Positions 44,218-58,670 of a stretch of 64,000 bases of DNA are shown one piece after another. Source of the stretch: Xanthobacter autotrophicus Py2. Lineage in GTDB: Bacteria; Pseudomonadota; Alphaproteobacteria; Rhizobiales; Xanthobacteraceae. Made by a program: the position numbers and the translations under genes. Location: positions 1,082,001 to 1,146,000 of the forward strand of contig CP000781.1 in the NCBI GenBank assembly GCA_000017645.1, in the 5' to 3' direction. The stretch's first letter is position 1. Each line of letters opens with the position of its first letter. The notes below the pieces were generated by a model. It did not search any database and had not been told where the DNA came from. It worked only from the letters and a program-made list of their open reading frames with translations.

Positions 44218-44520
44218 GCGCTTGAATCACTCGATGCGGCACGGCCTCGGGCGCGAGACTAGAGCGCGATCCGGGCAAATTGAACCAGTTTGGTCGGCGA
44301 ATCGCGCTCAAAATCAGAAAGGGAAAACGCGACATCGGGCGGCCGGGGCCAAGATTGCGTTGCAGTGTGGCGGATGGCGGGGATATCTGTTCATCTGCGG
44401 AAAAACGATGGTGACCCCGAAGGGCCGTCCAAGCCGCAAGATTTGCGATGACTGTCCGGAATGCCAGGGGCTCGCGTTGCAATATTATACCGCCATCATC
44501 CTCCATTGCGTTGTCGCCAG
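44218..44520. other. Divergent region between the lyase and thioesterase genes
   Basis: 303 bp. It begins with a palindromic repeat element (44261-44310) and ends with AT-rich AATATTATAC (44481-44490), a -10-like sequence before the thioesterase; I cannot find a matching -35. Confidence 0.5.
44261..44310. repeat. Second palindromic repeat element (Rhizobiales REP-like)
   Basis: Arms GAGCGCGAT (44262-44270) and ATCGCGCTC (44301-44309) are perfectly complementary over 9 bp with 30 bases between. The layout AGAGCnnGATCCGG...AACCnGTTTnG...GATnnnGCTC is that of a known dispersed Rhizobiales palindrome in a diverged copy. Together with the element at 40841 it brackets the UbiB-lyase operon. Confidence 0.65.
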
Positions 44521-45297
44521 ATGAATGCCGAACCTTCGCCCTGGTTTCTGGGGGGCGCGACGCGGGGAGGCCGTCGCCTGCGCCTGTTCTGCCTGCCCTT
44601 CGCGGGCGGCAATGCCAGCGCCTATACGCAGTGGCAGGCGGCCATCGATCCCGCCATCGAGGTGGTGCCGGTTCAGCTGCCGGGCCATGGCGGGCGGATC
44701 CGCGAGGCGCCGCTCCAGGCCATGGACGACATGGCGCAGGGGCTGGCCGATGCGATGGTGCGCCGGCTTGATCTGCCCTATGCCGTGTTCGGCCACAGCA
44801 TGGGCGCGCTGCTCGCCTTCGAAGCCTTGCGGCGGCTGAGGGAGCGGGGAGCCTTGATGCCGGCGGCGCTGTTCGTCTCGGCACGACGCGCGCCCCACTT
44901 GCCGCCGTCCCGTCCGCCGTTGCACGTTCTGTCCGACGCCGAGCTGGTCGGTGAACTGCGCGCCCTGAACGGGACGCCCGACGTGGTGCTGGCGGATCGC
45001 GAACTGCTGGACTTGCTGCTGCCTGTGATCCGCGCCGATCTCAAGGCGGTTGAAACCTACCGTTTTCGGGAGGCGCAGGCGTTTGATTTCCCCATTCACG
45101 CCTTTGGTGGTGCGCGGGATTCGATCGATGAAGAGGATTTGCGGGCCTGGTCGCGATACTCGACCTCCGGGTTCAGCCTGAGGATGTATGCGGGCGATCA
45201 TTTTTATTTGAATGACCATCGCATGTCCCTGCTGCGGGCCCTGGAATCTTTGTGCCGGGTGACCCATCGGGAGACGCACGGGGAAGTCCTGTCCTGA
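44521..45297 (+). CDS. Type II thioesterase
   Basis: 258 aa alpha/beta hydrolase. LFCLPFAGGNASAY at the start, nucleophile Ser93 in VFGHSMGALLAFEAL and catalytic His in YAGDHFYLND are diagnostic of the external thioesterases (GrsT/TEII) that edit PKS/NRPS lines by removing stalled acyl groups. ATG 44521 gives the family start. It opens the plus-strand assembly-line genes, 258 bp before the acyl-AMP ligase. Confidence 0.92.
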   Translation: MNAEPSPWFLGGATRGGRRLRLFCLPFAGGNASAYTQWQAAIDPAIEVVPVQLPGHGGRIREAPLQAMDDMAQGLADAMVRRLDLPYAVFGHSMGALLAFEALRRLRERGALMPAALFVSARRAPHLPPSRPPLHVLSDAELVGELRALNGTPDVVLADRELLDLLLPVIRADLKAVETYRFREAQAFDFPIHAFGGARDSIDEEDLRAWSRYSTSGFSLRMYAGDHFYLNDHRMSLLRALESLCRVTHRETHGEVLS

Positions 45298-45453
45298 TCC
45301 CCGGCGACGTGTGGATGGCGCCCGCGCCACGGCGTTCGTCCTCCTCCCGAAGGCTGGCGCGGGCAGGGTGGACAGAGCCGGTTCGTCAGGAGTGCCGCAT
45401 GGTAAGGATCGAACGGGCGCGGCGCGATGCGGCCTGCGCATGAGATGTGTCGC

Positions 45454-45482
45454 TTGACGTCGGCGTGGCCGGTTTGTAGCGT
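45454..45482 (+). promoter_or_regulatory. Sigma-70-like promoter candidate for the assembly-line genes
   Basis: TTGACG (45454-45459), 17 bp, then TAGCGT (45477-45482), in the 258-bp gap before the acyl-AMP ligase gene. The -35 is good, the -10 poor. Confidence 0.3.
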
Positions 45483-45555
45483 TGCCGCAAAACGATAAAG
45501 ACTTGAGTTAAAACACATTTTCCTGGGATGGGAAGCCTAGATCGGGGGCGATTTC

Positions 45556-47313
45556 TTGAACGTCGCCAGCATTTTCGCCCATATGCCCGACGACAGGCCC
45601 TGCCTGTTGTTCGACGGCGCGACTCAGTCCTATGCCCATGTCCGGGCCCAGGCTGCCGGCGTGCGCGCACGGCTTCTGGCCGAAGGCATCGGGCGCGGGG
45701 ACTTCGTGGCGCTGGTTCTGGCCAACGGGCCGGACTTCGTGGCCAGCTACCTCGGCGTGCTGAGCCTGGGGGCCGTGGCGGTCTGCATCAACCCCATGCT
45801 CGCGGAAGCAGAAACCGCCTTCATCCTTGCCGACAGCGCGTGCCGGATCGCTCTCGCGGAGGGGGATGTCGCCGCGCGGTTGTCCCTCAGCGGTCTGCCC
45901 GTGCTTGATGCCGGCACCGCCGCCACCGGGACGTGGGCGGTGGAGGATGTGGCGGACAACCATCCCGCCGTCGTCGTCTATTCCTCCGGCACCTCGGGCC
46001 GCCCCAAGGGGGTGATGCTGTCCCACGGCAACGTGGCGTTCACCGCCCGCTCCAAGGTGCGCTACATGGGCGTCACCGGCGCCGACCGTCTGCTGCTGTT
46101 CCTGCCGCTGCATCATTGCTTCGGCCAGAACGCCATCCTCTGGCCCGCCCTCGCCGCCGGCGCCTGCGTGGTGCTCCAGCGGCGGTTCGACCGCGCGGCC
46201 GTGCTGCAATCGCTGCGCGCGGATGGCGTGACCATGGTGTTCGGCGTCCCCACTACTTTCCTTGCTCTGGAAGGCCGCATCACTGCGGCCGACGGCCCCC
46301 GCGTGCGCTACTGGTTTTCCGCCGCAGCGCCTTTGCCACTGGAGGTGGAGGAGCGCTGGCACCGGCACATGGGCCTGCCCATCCACCAGGGCTACGGCCA
46401 GACCGAGTGCTCGCCCTTCGCCACCTACAACCACGCCCACAGCCTGCGGCGCGGGAAGGTCGGCACCGCCATCGACGAGGTGGACCTGCGCATCGTCGAT
46501 CCGGCCGATGGCCGTGACCTGCCGAAGGGCGAGGCGGGGGAGATCGTGCTGCGCGGCCCCAACGTCATGCTGGGCTACCTGAACCGGCCGGCGGATACCG
46601 CGAAGGCCATCCGTCAGGGGTGGCTGCACACCGGCGACATCGGCCGTCTGGATGCCGACGGCTATCTCTCGGTGGAGGACCGGCTGACGGACCTCATCAT
46701 CATTGGCGGCCGCAACGTCTATCCCGCCGAGGTGGAGAATGCGCTGTACAGCCACCCGGCGGTGGCCGAGGCGGCGGTCTATGGCGTCGCCGACCCGTTC
46801 CTCGGCGAGGAGGTCTGGGCCAATGTGGTCCTGAAGCCCGGCGTCAGTATCGGCGCGCAGGAGTTGGAGGCGGTCTGCCGGCGGAGCCTTGCCGCCTACA
46901 AGGTGCCCACGGCCATCACCTTCGTGGATGCCCTGCCGCGCAACCCCACGGGCAAGATCCTGAAGCGCGAGTTGCGCGCTGCCGCCGCCCGGCCGGCGAC
47001 TCAAGACCTGGGGCGCCGGGTGCGCGGCACGGATCAGGAGGGTTCGGACCTTGAAGCCTGGGTGCGCGACTGGCTCGGCCGCCATCTCAGCCTGTCCCCC
47101 GGCGCCATCGAGCGCGACCGCGCCTTCGCCGAATACGGGCTGGATTCGGTTCTGGGTGTCGCTCTGGCGCGTGAGCTTGCCGCGCCGCTCGGGCGGCCCG
47201 TGGACCTGACTGTGGTGTGGGAGGCATCGACCCTTGCCGGGTTGCTGGCGCGCCTGCGCGGAACCGCCACCGCCCCGGACGCGGCCTGCTGCCCCGTCCC
47301 TGCGACCACATAG
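45556..47313 (+). CDS. Acyl-AMP ligase fused to an acyl carrier protein (loading protein)
   Basis: 585 aa. The adenylate-forming domain has VYSSGTSGRPKGVMLSHGN, PLHHCFGQN, GYGQTECSPF, TGDIGRLDADGYL and the terminal NPTGKILKREL lysine motif. It lacks any obvious FAAL-specific insertion. A carrier protein follows (about residues 505-570) with Ser531 in EYGLDSVLG as phosphopantetheine site. The start is TTG 45556 after GGGGGCGA. It should activate a carboxylic acid (fatty acid or aryl-acrylate) and load it in cis for the first PKS. PKS1 begins 7 bp after its stop. Confidence 0.9.
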   Translation: MNVASIFAHMPDDRPCLLFDGATQSYAHVRAQAAGVRARLLAEGIGRGDFVALVLANGPDFVASYLGVLSLGAVAVCINPMLAEAETAFILADSACRIALAEGDVAARLSLSGLPVLDAGTAATGTWAVEDVADNHPAVVVYSSGTSGRPKGVMLSHGNVAFTARSKVRYMGVTGADRLLLFLPLHHCFGQNAILWPALAAGACVVLQRRFDRAAVLQSLRADGVTMVFGVPTTFLALEGRITAADGPRVRYWFSAAAPLPLEVEERWHRHMGLPIHQGYGQTECSPFATYNHAHSLRRGKVGTAIDEVDLRIVDPADGRDLPKGEAGEIVLRGPNVMLGYLNRPADTAKAIRQGWLHTGDIGRLDADGYLSVEDRLTDLIIIGGRNVYPAEVENALYSHPAVAEAAVYGVADPFLGEEVWANVVLKPGVSIGAQELEAVCRRSLAAYKVPTAITFVDALPRNPTGKILKRELRAAAARPATQDLGRRVRGTDQEGSDLEAWVRDWLGRHLSLSPGAIERDRAFAEYGLDSVLGVALARELAAPLGRPVDLTVVWEASTLAGLLARLRGTATAPDAACCPVPATT

Positions 47314-47320
47314 CCGGGCC

Positions 47321-50300
47321 ATGGCGGAGCCCCTGACATCGCGCGATGGTCCCCCGGAGGCTTCCCCTTCCTTCCACGGGGCGCCCATCGCCATTGTCGC
47401 CGCCGGCTGCCGCTTTCCCGGGGGTGCCGACGATCTGGACGCCTACTGGCGCCTGCTGCGCGAAGGGCGAGACGCGGTGCGCCCCGTGCCCGCCGACCGC
47501 TGGGACGTGGACGATCCCGACGCCGCGCGGGCCTACGCGCGGGACATGGCCAGCCTTGATGACATCGCGGGGTTCGACGCCGGCTTCTTCGGCATCTCCC
47601 CGCGGGAGGCGGCGTCCATGGACCCGCAGCATCGCCTGCTGCTGGAAGTGGCGTGGGAGGCTGTGGAGCGCGCCGCCTGGTCGCCGCAGGCTTTGGCCGG
47701 ATCGAGCACCGGCGTGTTCGTGGGCATCTATTCCGACGATTACACCCAGGAGCGGCTCTATCGCCGCGCCGCGGACCAGATCGACGGCCATGCCGGCCTT
47801 GCCATGATGCGCAGCCTCGCCGCCGGCCGCATCGCCTACGCGCTGGATCTGCACGGACCGGCCATGGCGCTGGATGCGGCCTGCGCCTCGTCCCTGCTCG
47901 CCATCCATCTGGCCTGCCGCAGCCTGCGCGCGGGGGAATGCGACCGGGCGCTGGCGGGCGGGGTCAACCTCATCCTGTCGCGCGAGATCACGCTGGGCTT
48001 GTGCCAGATGAAGGCGCTATCGCCTACCGGGCGCTGCCGCACCTTCAGCGCCGATGCCGACGGTTTCGTGCGGGGCGAGGGCTGTGGCGTGGTGGCCCTG
48101 CGCCGCCTGGATGACGCAGTGCGCGACGGCGATCCGGTGCTGGCGGTGATCCGGGGCTCGGCGGTGAACCATGATGGGCGCAGCAACGGCATTTCCGCGC
48201 CCAACGGTACCGCGCAGCAGGCGGTGATCCGCGCCGCGCTGGCCGATGCCGGCATCCCCGCCCGCTCGGTGGGCTATGTGGAGGCCCACGGCACCGGCAC
48301 CATGCTGGGCGACCCCATCGAATTGCGCGCGCTGGGCGCGGTCTACGGGGCGGAGCGCGCCGTCCCTCTGCTCGTGGGGTCGGCGAAGACCAATTTCGGC
48401 CATCTGGAAGCGGCGGCCGGGGTGGCGGGCTTCCTCAAGGTGGTGCTGGCGCTGCGTCATGGGGAAGTGCCGCCCAACCTGCATTTCTCGGCCCCCAACC
48501 CCTATGTGCCGTGGGACGCTCTCGGCCTCGCGGTGCCCACCGCGCCTGCGGCTTTCCCGGCCGATGGCCCGATGCGCGGCGCGGTGAGCGCCTTCGGCAT
48601 GAGCGGCACCAATGCCCATGTGATCCTCGAAGCCGCGCCGGCGCTGGCGGAGGCGCCCGCGCCGCGCCGGTCCGGCTACATCGCCGCCCTGTCCGCCAAG
48701 ACCGAGGCCGCGCTTCGGGCGCTGGCGGCCCGCCACGCACAGGCCCTCGCGGCGCGGCCTGAGGCCGATCCCGGCGCGGTAGCCCTGACCCTGAATGCCG
48801 GGCGCGGCCGCTTCCCCGTCCGGGCCGCCGTGCCGTTCGAGGACCTGGGTGAGCTGGCCGGCAGGCTGGAGCACCTGGCGGACATGGCCATCGCGCCGTC
48901 GCGCCGGCCGCAGGTGTTGTTCGCCTGCGCCGATGGCGACGGCCTGCCCGCCGATGGCGGAGGCGCCCTGATGGCAAGCGATCCGGCCTTCGCCGCCGCG
49001 GTCGCGGCCTGTGCCGAGGCGGGTTTGCCCTCCGCGCAAGATGGGCCGGCCTTCGTGACGGCCTATGCGCTGGCGGCCCTGTGGCGCAGCTGGGGCCTCT
49101 CCCCCGATCGCATCGCCGGGCAGGGCGCCGGCGAGGTGGTCGCCGCCTGCCTTGCGGGCGTCCTCTCGCTGGCGGATGCCGCTGTCCTGCTGCGCGTCCG
49201 ACAGGCGGCGCTGGTGCGCACGGACGTGGAGGCGGGCCGGCTCGATTTCATCGCCGCCGTGCGCGGCCTCGCCCTGAAGCCGCCCGCGGTGCCGCTGGTG
49301 TCGGGCCTGCTCGGCCGTGAAGTCGCAGCCGAAGTCACCAGCCCCGCCTACTGGTGGGCCCAGCTGACGGGCGCACCTGCTCGGGAGGTGGAGGCGCCGC
49401 CAGACACGTTCGTGATCCCCATCGCGCCGTCCGGCGCCGTGTGGGAGGACATCGCCCCGCGTCTTGCGGCTGCGCATCTGGCGGGGCTCGATCCGGACTG
49501 GGCCGCGGTAGACGCGCCGCGCCGGCGGCTTTCGCTGCCCACCTATCCGTTCGAGCACGGCAGTTATTTCATCCCGCGTCCCGATTCCGTCTCGGTGAAT
49601 GGGCCGCGCGGCCTTGCCGGCAGCCGCGTGGACCTCGCCGGACGCGATGAGGTGCGCTTCACCCTCATCCTCGGCGGCGAACGCCACCGTTTCTTGCTCG
49701 ACCACCGGTTCGGCGGCCGGGCGACCTTCCCCATGGCCGCCTTCGCCGAGGTGGCGCTCCAGAACGGGCGGGCGGCTCTGGGGGCCGGCGCCGGGGTCGA
49801 GGATCTGGCGATCCTTCGCCCGCTGGTGCTGCCGGACCGGGGCGGGATTGAGCTTCAGACCGTCGTCGGCGCCGACGGGGCCTGGCAAGTGTTCGCGCGC
49901 GATGCGGACGGCAACTGGACCCTTCATGCGACCGCACGGCTCGTGTCGGCGCCGGCGCCGGAAGCGGCGTGGGACGCCGGCCTCGCCGCTCCCGCCAACC
50001 CCACGCCGGGTGCCGCCGTCTATGGCGGGCTGACCCAGTTCGGATTCGACTACCGTCCGGCCTTTCGCGGCCTCAAGGACCTCGCAATGGTCGCCGAGGG
50101 CGTCATCGCCCATGCGGAGCTGCCGAAGGAAAGCGGAAGCGCCGTCGACTATCTCCTCCACCCCGCGCTGCTGGATGCGTGCCTCGTCGCCTCAAGCGCG
50201 ATCCTGCCGCAGCTCGGGCCGGGCGTGACCTGGATGCCGAGGGGTATCGGACGGGCGATGGTCTTTGCTCCGGCCGGCGGTGCCGTCACCTCGACGCTCC

Positions 50301-53158
50301 GCCTCAGGGATGATCCCGCCGCGCGGACTTGCCACGTGGATCTGATTCTGCGCGACGCAGCCGGGCAGCGGGTCGCGCAGCTCGACGGCGTGGCCTTCGC
50401 CCGGATCACCCATGGCGCGGAGGTGGAGGACGAAGGCCTCGCCACCCAGCCGGAGCTCCTGCGCCTGCGCTGGCAGCGGGCGAACCTGTCCGCTCCCCCC
50501 GTGCCGCGCCTGTTCGCGCTGCTGAGCGACGATCCCGCGCTGGTGCGCGAACTGGCGACTGCGCTGGCGGCGCGCGGGCAGATGGTGGCGGATCGTCCCC
50601 CCCCATGGGACGCGGGCGCCGATGCCTTCGCCGGCTGGATTTCCGACCTGCGGGCAAGGGCGCCCGACGGCCGCTGCCATCTCGTTTTCCTCGCTACCAC
50701 GCCGGCCGATCCCGGCGCGGCTGAGGTGCCGACCTCCCACCTTGGCCTGCTGCGGCTCATCCAGGCGGCGGGCCGCTCGGCCCAGCGCGCCACGCTGCGG
50801 CTGGATGTGGTGACGCGCGGCACCCAGCGCGTGGCGGGGGAGCCGGTGACCGGCGTGGCAGAGGCAGGCCTGTGGGGGCTGTCGCGGGTGGCGGCGGCGG
50901 AATATCCCGACCTCGGCCAGACCCGAATCGATCTCGACCCCGAGGCGGGGGAGGCGGACCTGTCCGATCTCGCCGCCGGCCTCGTCGCTGCGCCGCCGGG
51001 TGAGGACCTGGCTTTGCGCCGGGGCGTGTGCTTCGCGGCGCGGCTGGTGGCCGATCGCCCGGTCGAGCCGGAGCATCCCATTGAACTCCCGCAGTTCGAC
51101 GGCCGCCCGCCCGGCGACGGCGAAGTCATCATCGACGTGGTGGCGAGCGGTCTCAATTTCCGCGACGTGCTCCACGGCATGGGCCTTTTGCCCGACAGCG
51201 CCGACAACATGCCCTATGGGCTGGAATGTTCCGGCGTCATCGCCGCCGTAGGGCCCGGCGTCGAGGGCCTCGCCGTGAACATGCCGGTCATGGCCGGCCT
51301 CACCGTCGGCAGCCTTGCCGGGCGGGTGCGGGTGCCGGCGGCGTTCGTGGTGCCGAAGCCGGAGGGCCTGTCGTTCCGCGATGCCGCGACCTTGCCGCTG
51401 GCCTTCCTCACCGCCCACTACGCCCTCGACCGCCTGGCCGGCCTGAAGCGTGGCGAGCGGGTGCTGATTCATGCGGCGGCGGGCGGCGTCGGGCAGGCGG
51501 CGATCCAGGTGGCGCAACGGGCCGGAGCGGAAATCTTCGCCACCGCGAGCCCCGCCAAATGGGGCCATCTGCGCCGCCACGGGGTGACCCACCTGTTCAA
51601 CTCGCGCACCGCCGACTTCGCCGACGAGATCCGCCGCCTCACCGGCGGGCGTGGCGTGGATGTGGTGCTGAACAGCCTCTCCGGCGAGGCCATCGCCGAG
51701 AGCTTCGCGGCGCTTGCCGATGGCGGCCGCTTCATCGAGATCGGCAAGATGGGCATCTGGAGCGCGGCCGATGTGGCGGCGCTTAACCGCGGCATCACCT
51801 ATCACCCGTTCGATCTATGGGATATCAAGCAAGACCAAGGCCTTATCGCGCAGATGATGGGCGAGATGGTCGCCCGCCTCGCCGATGGCACGCTAGTGCC
51901 GCTGCGCTCCGAGCTGTTCGCCATCGCCGATGCCGGTGCCGCCTTCCAGCACATGGCTCGGGCGCGGCACATGGGCAAGATCGTGCTGTGGCAGGCGGCG
52001 GCGCCGGCCGGCGACATGGTGCGGGGCGACGCGACCTTCCTCGTCACCGGCGGGCTCGGCGCGCTGGGCCTTCATGCGGCGTCCTGGCTGGTGCGCCACG
52101 GCGCGCGCAGCATCGCTTTGGTGGGCCGCAACGCGCCGGGCGAGGCGGCGCGGGAGGCCGTGGAGGACTTGCGCCGGGCGGGGGCGCGGGTGGAGGTCTT
52201 CCAGGCGGATGTGGGCGAGCCGGCAGAGGTGGATGATCTGCTGGCGGCGGTGCGGGAAAAAATGCTGTCGCTGCGCGGACTTATCCATGCCGCCGGGGTG
52301 CTCGACGACGCCTTGCTGGTGAACCAGGGCCCGGCGCAGTTCGCGCGCGTGCTCGCTCCCAAGCTGCGGGCGGCGTGGCTGCTGCATCGGGCGACCCTCG
52401 ACGAACCCCTGGAAATGTTCGTTCTCTACGCCTCTGCGTCGGGCCTTCTGGGGCTGCCGGGGCAGGCCAATTACGCCGCCGCCAACACCGCCCTGGACGC
52501 CCTCGCCGAGCATCGCGCCAGCCTCGGCCTGCCCGCGCAGGCCATCGACTGGGGGCCGTGGGCGGGGCCGGGAATGGCACAAACGCTGGATTCTGACGGT
52601 ATGGGCCGGATCTCGCCCGCCGCCGCTGCAGCGCTGCTGGGGCAGCTTATGGTGCGACGCCCCGGGCATGTGGCGGTGCTGCCCACCGGCTGGCAGGCTG
52701 GGCTTGCGAAAGGCCTTGGTCCAACAGGACTTCTGGCGGGATTTGCCGCCGCTACCCCACCACAGGATGGGGGGCCGGCCGCCCCGCCCTTCCGCGCCCG
52801 GCTGGAGGCGGAGGGGGGCCCGGAACGAGCGCGCCTGCTGCGCGCCCATGTCCGGCAACTCGTTGCCACCGCACTGGAATTCCCCGCGCCTGAGGCGGTT
52901 GATCCGGCGCGGCCGCTGGAGGACATGGGCTTTGATTCCCTCATGAACATGGAACTCAAGGCGGCGCTTGAGCAGGATCTGGGCGTCCTGCTCAAGGCCA
53001 CCCTGGCCTACGATTATCCAAGCATCGACGCTCTGGTGCGCCACCTCGTCGACGAGGTGCTGGGCTGGCGGGAGGAGGCTCCCGCCAACGCCCCCGCCGC
53101 GCCGCAGGACGATGCCGAAAGCGCGCTCCTCGCCGAGCTCAACGCATTGAAATATTGA
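47321..53158 (+). CDS. Type I PKS module: KS-(inactive AT)-DH-ER-KR-ACP
   Basis: 1945 aa. KS (about 20-450) has Cys188 (DAACASSL), His323 (AHGTGTM) and His361 (NFGHLE), all intact. The AT region (about 527-735) is degenerate: GQGAGE replaces GHSxGE, with Gly602 where the nucleophile serine should be, and roughly 100 residues covering the small malonyl-binding subdomain are missing. DH has His795 (DHRFGGRATFP, HxxxGxxxxP) and Asp952 (HPALLDA). ER (about 1240-1560) has the NADPH loop HAAAGGVGQAA. KR has VTGGLGALG, Tyr1718 and an LDD motif (GVLDDALL), B-type. ACP Ser1873 is in MGFDSLMN. A fully reducing module needing trans loading. It overlaps no neighbour; PKS2 starts 10 bp later. Confidence 0.95.
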   Translation: MAEPLTSRDGPPEASPSFHGAPIAIVAAGCRFPGGADDLDAYWRLLREGRDAVRPVPADRWDVDDPDAARAYARDMASLDDIAGFDAGFFGISPREAASMDPQHRLLLEVAWEAVERAAWSPQALAGSSTGVFVGIYSDDYTQERLYRRAADQIDGHAGLAMMRSLAAGRIAYALDLHGPAMALDAACASSLLAIHLACRSLRAGECDRALAGGVNLILSREITLGLCQMKALSPTGRCRTFSADADGFVRGEGCGVVALRRLDDAVRDGDPVLAVIRGSAVNHDGRSNGISAPNGTAQQAVIRAALADAGIPARSVGYVEAHGTGTMLGDPIELRALGAVYGAERAVPLLVGSAKTNFGHLEAAAGVAGFLKVVLALRHGEVPPNLHFSAPNPYVPWDALGLAVPTAPAAFPADGPMRGAVSAFGMSGTNAHVILEAAPALAEAPAPRRSGYIAALSAKTEAALRALAARHAQALAARPEADPGAVALTLNAGRGRFPVRAAVPFEDLGELAGRLEHLADMAIAPSRRPQVLFACADGDGLPADGGGALMASDPAFAAAVAACAEAGLPSAQDGPAFVTAYALAALWRSWGLSPDRIAGQGAGEVVAACLAGVLSLADAAVLLRVRQAALVRTDVEAGRLDFIAAVRGLALKPPAVPLVSGLLGREVAAEVTSPAYWWAQLTGAPAREVEAPPDTFVIPIAPSGAVWEDIAPRLAAAHLAGLDPDWAAVDAPRRRLSLPTYPFEHGSYFIPRPDSVSVNGPRGLAGSRVDLAGRDEVRFTLILGGERHRFLLDHRFGGRATFPMAAFAEVALQNGRAALGAGAGVEDLAILRPLVLPDRGGIELQTVVGADGAWQVFARDADGNWTLHATARLVSAPAPEAAWDAGLAAPANPTPGAAVYGGLTQFGFDYRPAFRGLKDLAMVAEGVIAHAELPKESGSAVDYLLHPALLDACLVASSAILPQLGPGVTWMPRGIGRAMVFAPAGGAVTSTLRLRDDPAARTCHVDLILRDAAGQRVAQLDGVAFARITHGAEVEDEGLATQPELLRLRWQRANLSAPPVPRLFALLSDDPALVRELATALAARGQMVADRPPPWDAGADAFAGWISDLRARAPDGRCHLVFLATTPADPGAAEVPTSHLGLLRLIQAAGRSAQRATLRLDVVTRGTQRVAGEPVTGVAEAGLWGLSRVAAAEYPDLGQTRIDLDPEAGEADLSDLAAGLVAAPPGEDLALRRGVCFAARLVADRPVEPEHPIELPQFDGRPPGDGEVIIDVVASGLNFRDVLHGMGLLPDSADNMPYGLECSGVIAAVGPGVEGLAVNMPVMAGLTVGSLAGRVRVPAAFVVPKPEGLSFRDAATLPLAFLTAHYALDRLAGLKRGERVLIHAAAGGVGQAAIQVAQRAGAEIFATASPAKWGHLRRHGVTHLFNSRTADFADEIRRLTGGRGVDVVLNSLSGEAIAESFAALADGGRFIEIGKMGIWSAADVAALNRGITYHPFDLWDIKQDQGLIAQMMGEMVARLADGTLVPLRSELFAIADAGAAFQHMARARHMGKIVLWQAAAPAGDMVRGDATFLVTGGLGALGLHAASWLVRHGARSIALVGRNAPGEAAREAVEDLRRAGARVEVFQADVGEPAEVDDLLAAVREKMLSLRGLIHAAGVLDDALLVNQGPAQFARVLAPKLRAAWLLHRATLDEPLEMFVLYASASGLLGLPGQANYAAANTALDALAEHRASLGLPAQAIDWGPWAGPGMAQTLDSDGMGRISPAAAAALLGQLMVRRPGHVAVLPTGWQAGLAKGLGPTGLLAGFAAATPPQDGGPAAPPFRARLEAEGGPERARLLRAHVRQLVATALEFPAPEAVDPARPLEDMGFDSLMNMELKAALEQDLGVLLKATLAYDYPSIDALVRHLVDEVLGWREEAPANAPAAPQDDAESALLAELNALKY

Positions 53159-53168
53159 GGCGAAATCC

Positions 53169-58667
<5,499 letters not shown>

Positions 58668-58670
58668 TCC

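Noticed and set aside
44449..44470. A lux-box-like dyad (CTG-N10-CAG) upstream of the thioesterase
   Set aside because: Only three bases pair on each side and no LuxR/LuxI gene is in the window; expected by chance.
47234..47320. Upstream in-frame extension of PKS1 into the ligase gene
   Set aside because: The extension overlaps the ACP coding end in another frame; ATG 47321 directly after the ligase stop is followed by the normal KS leader.
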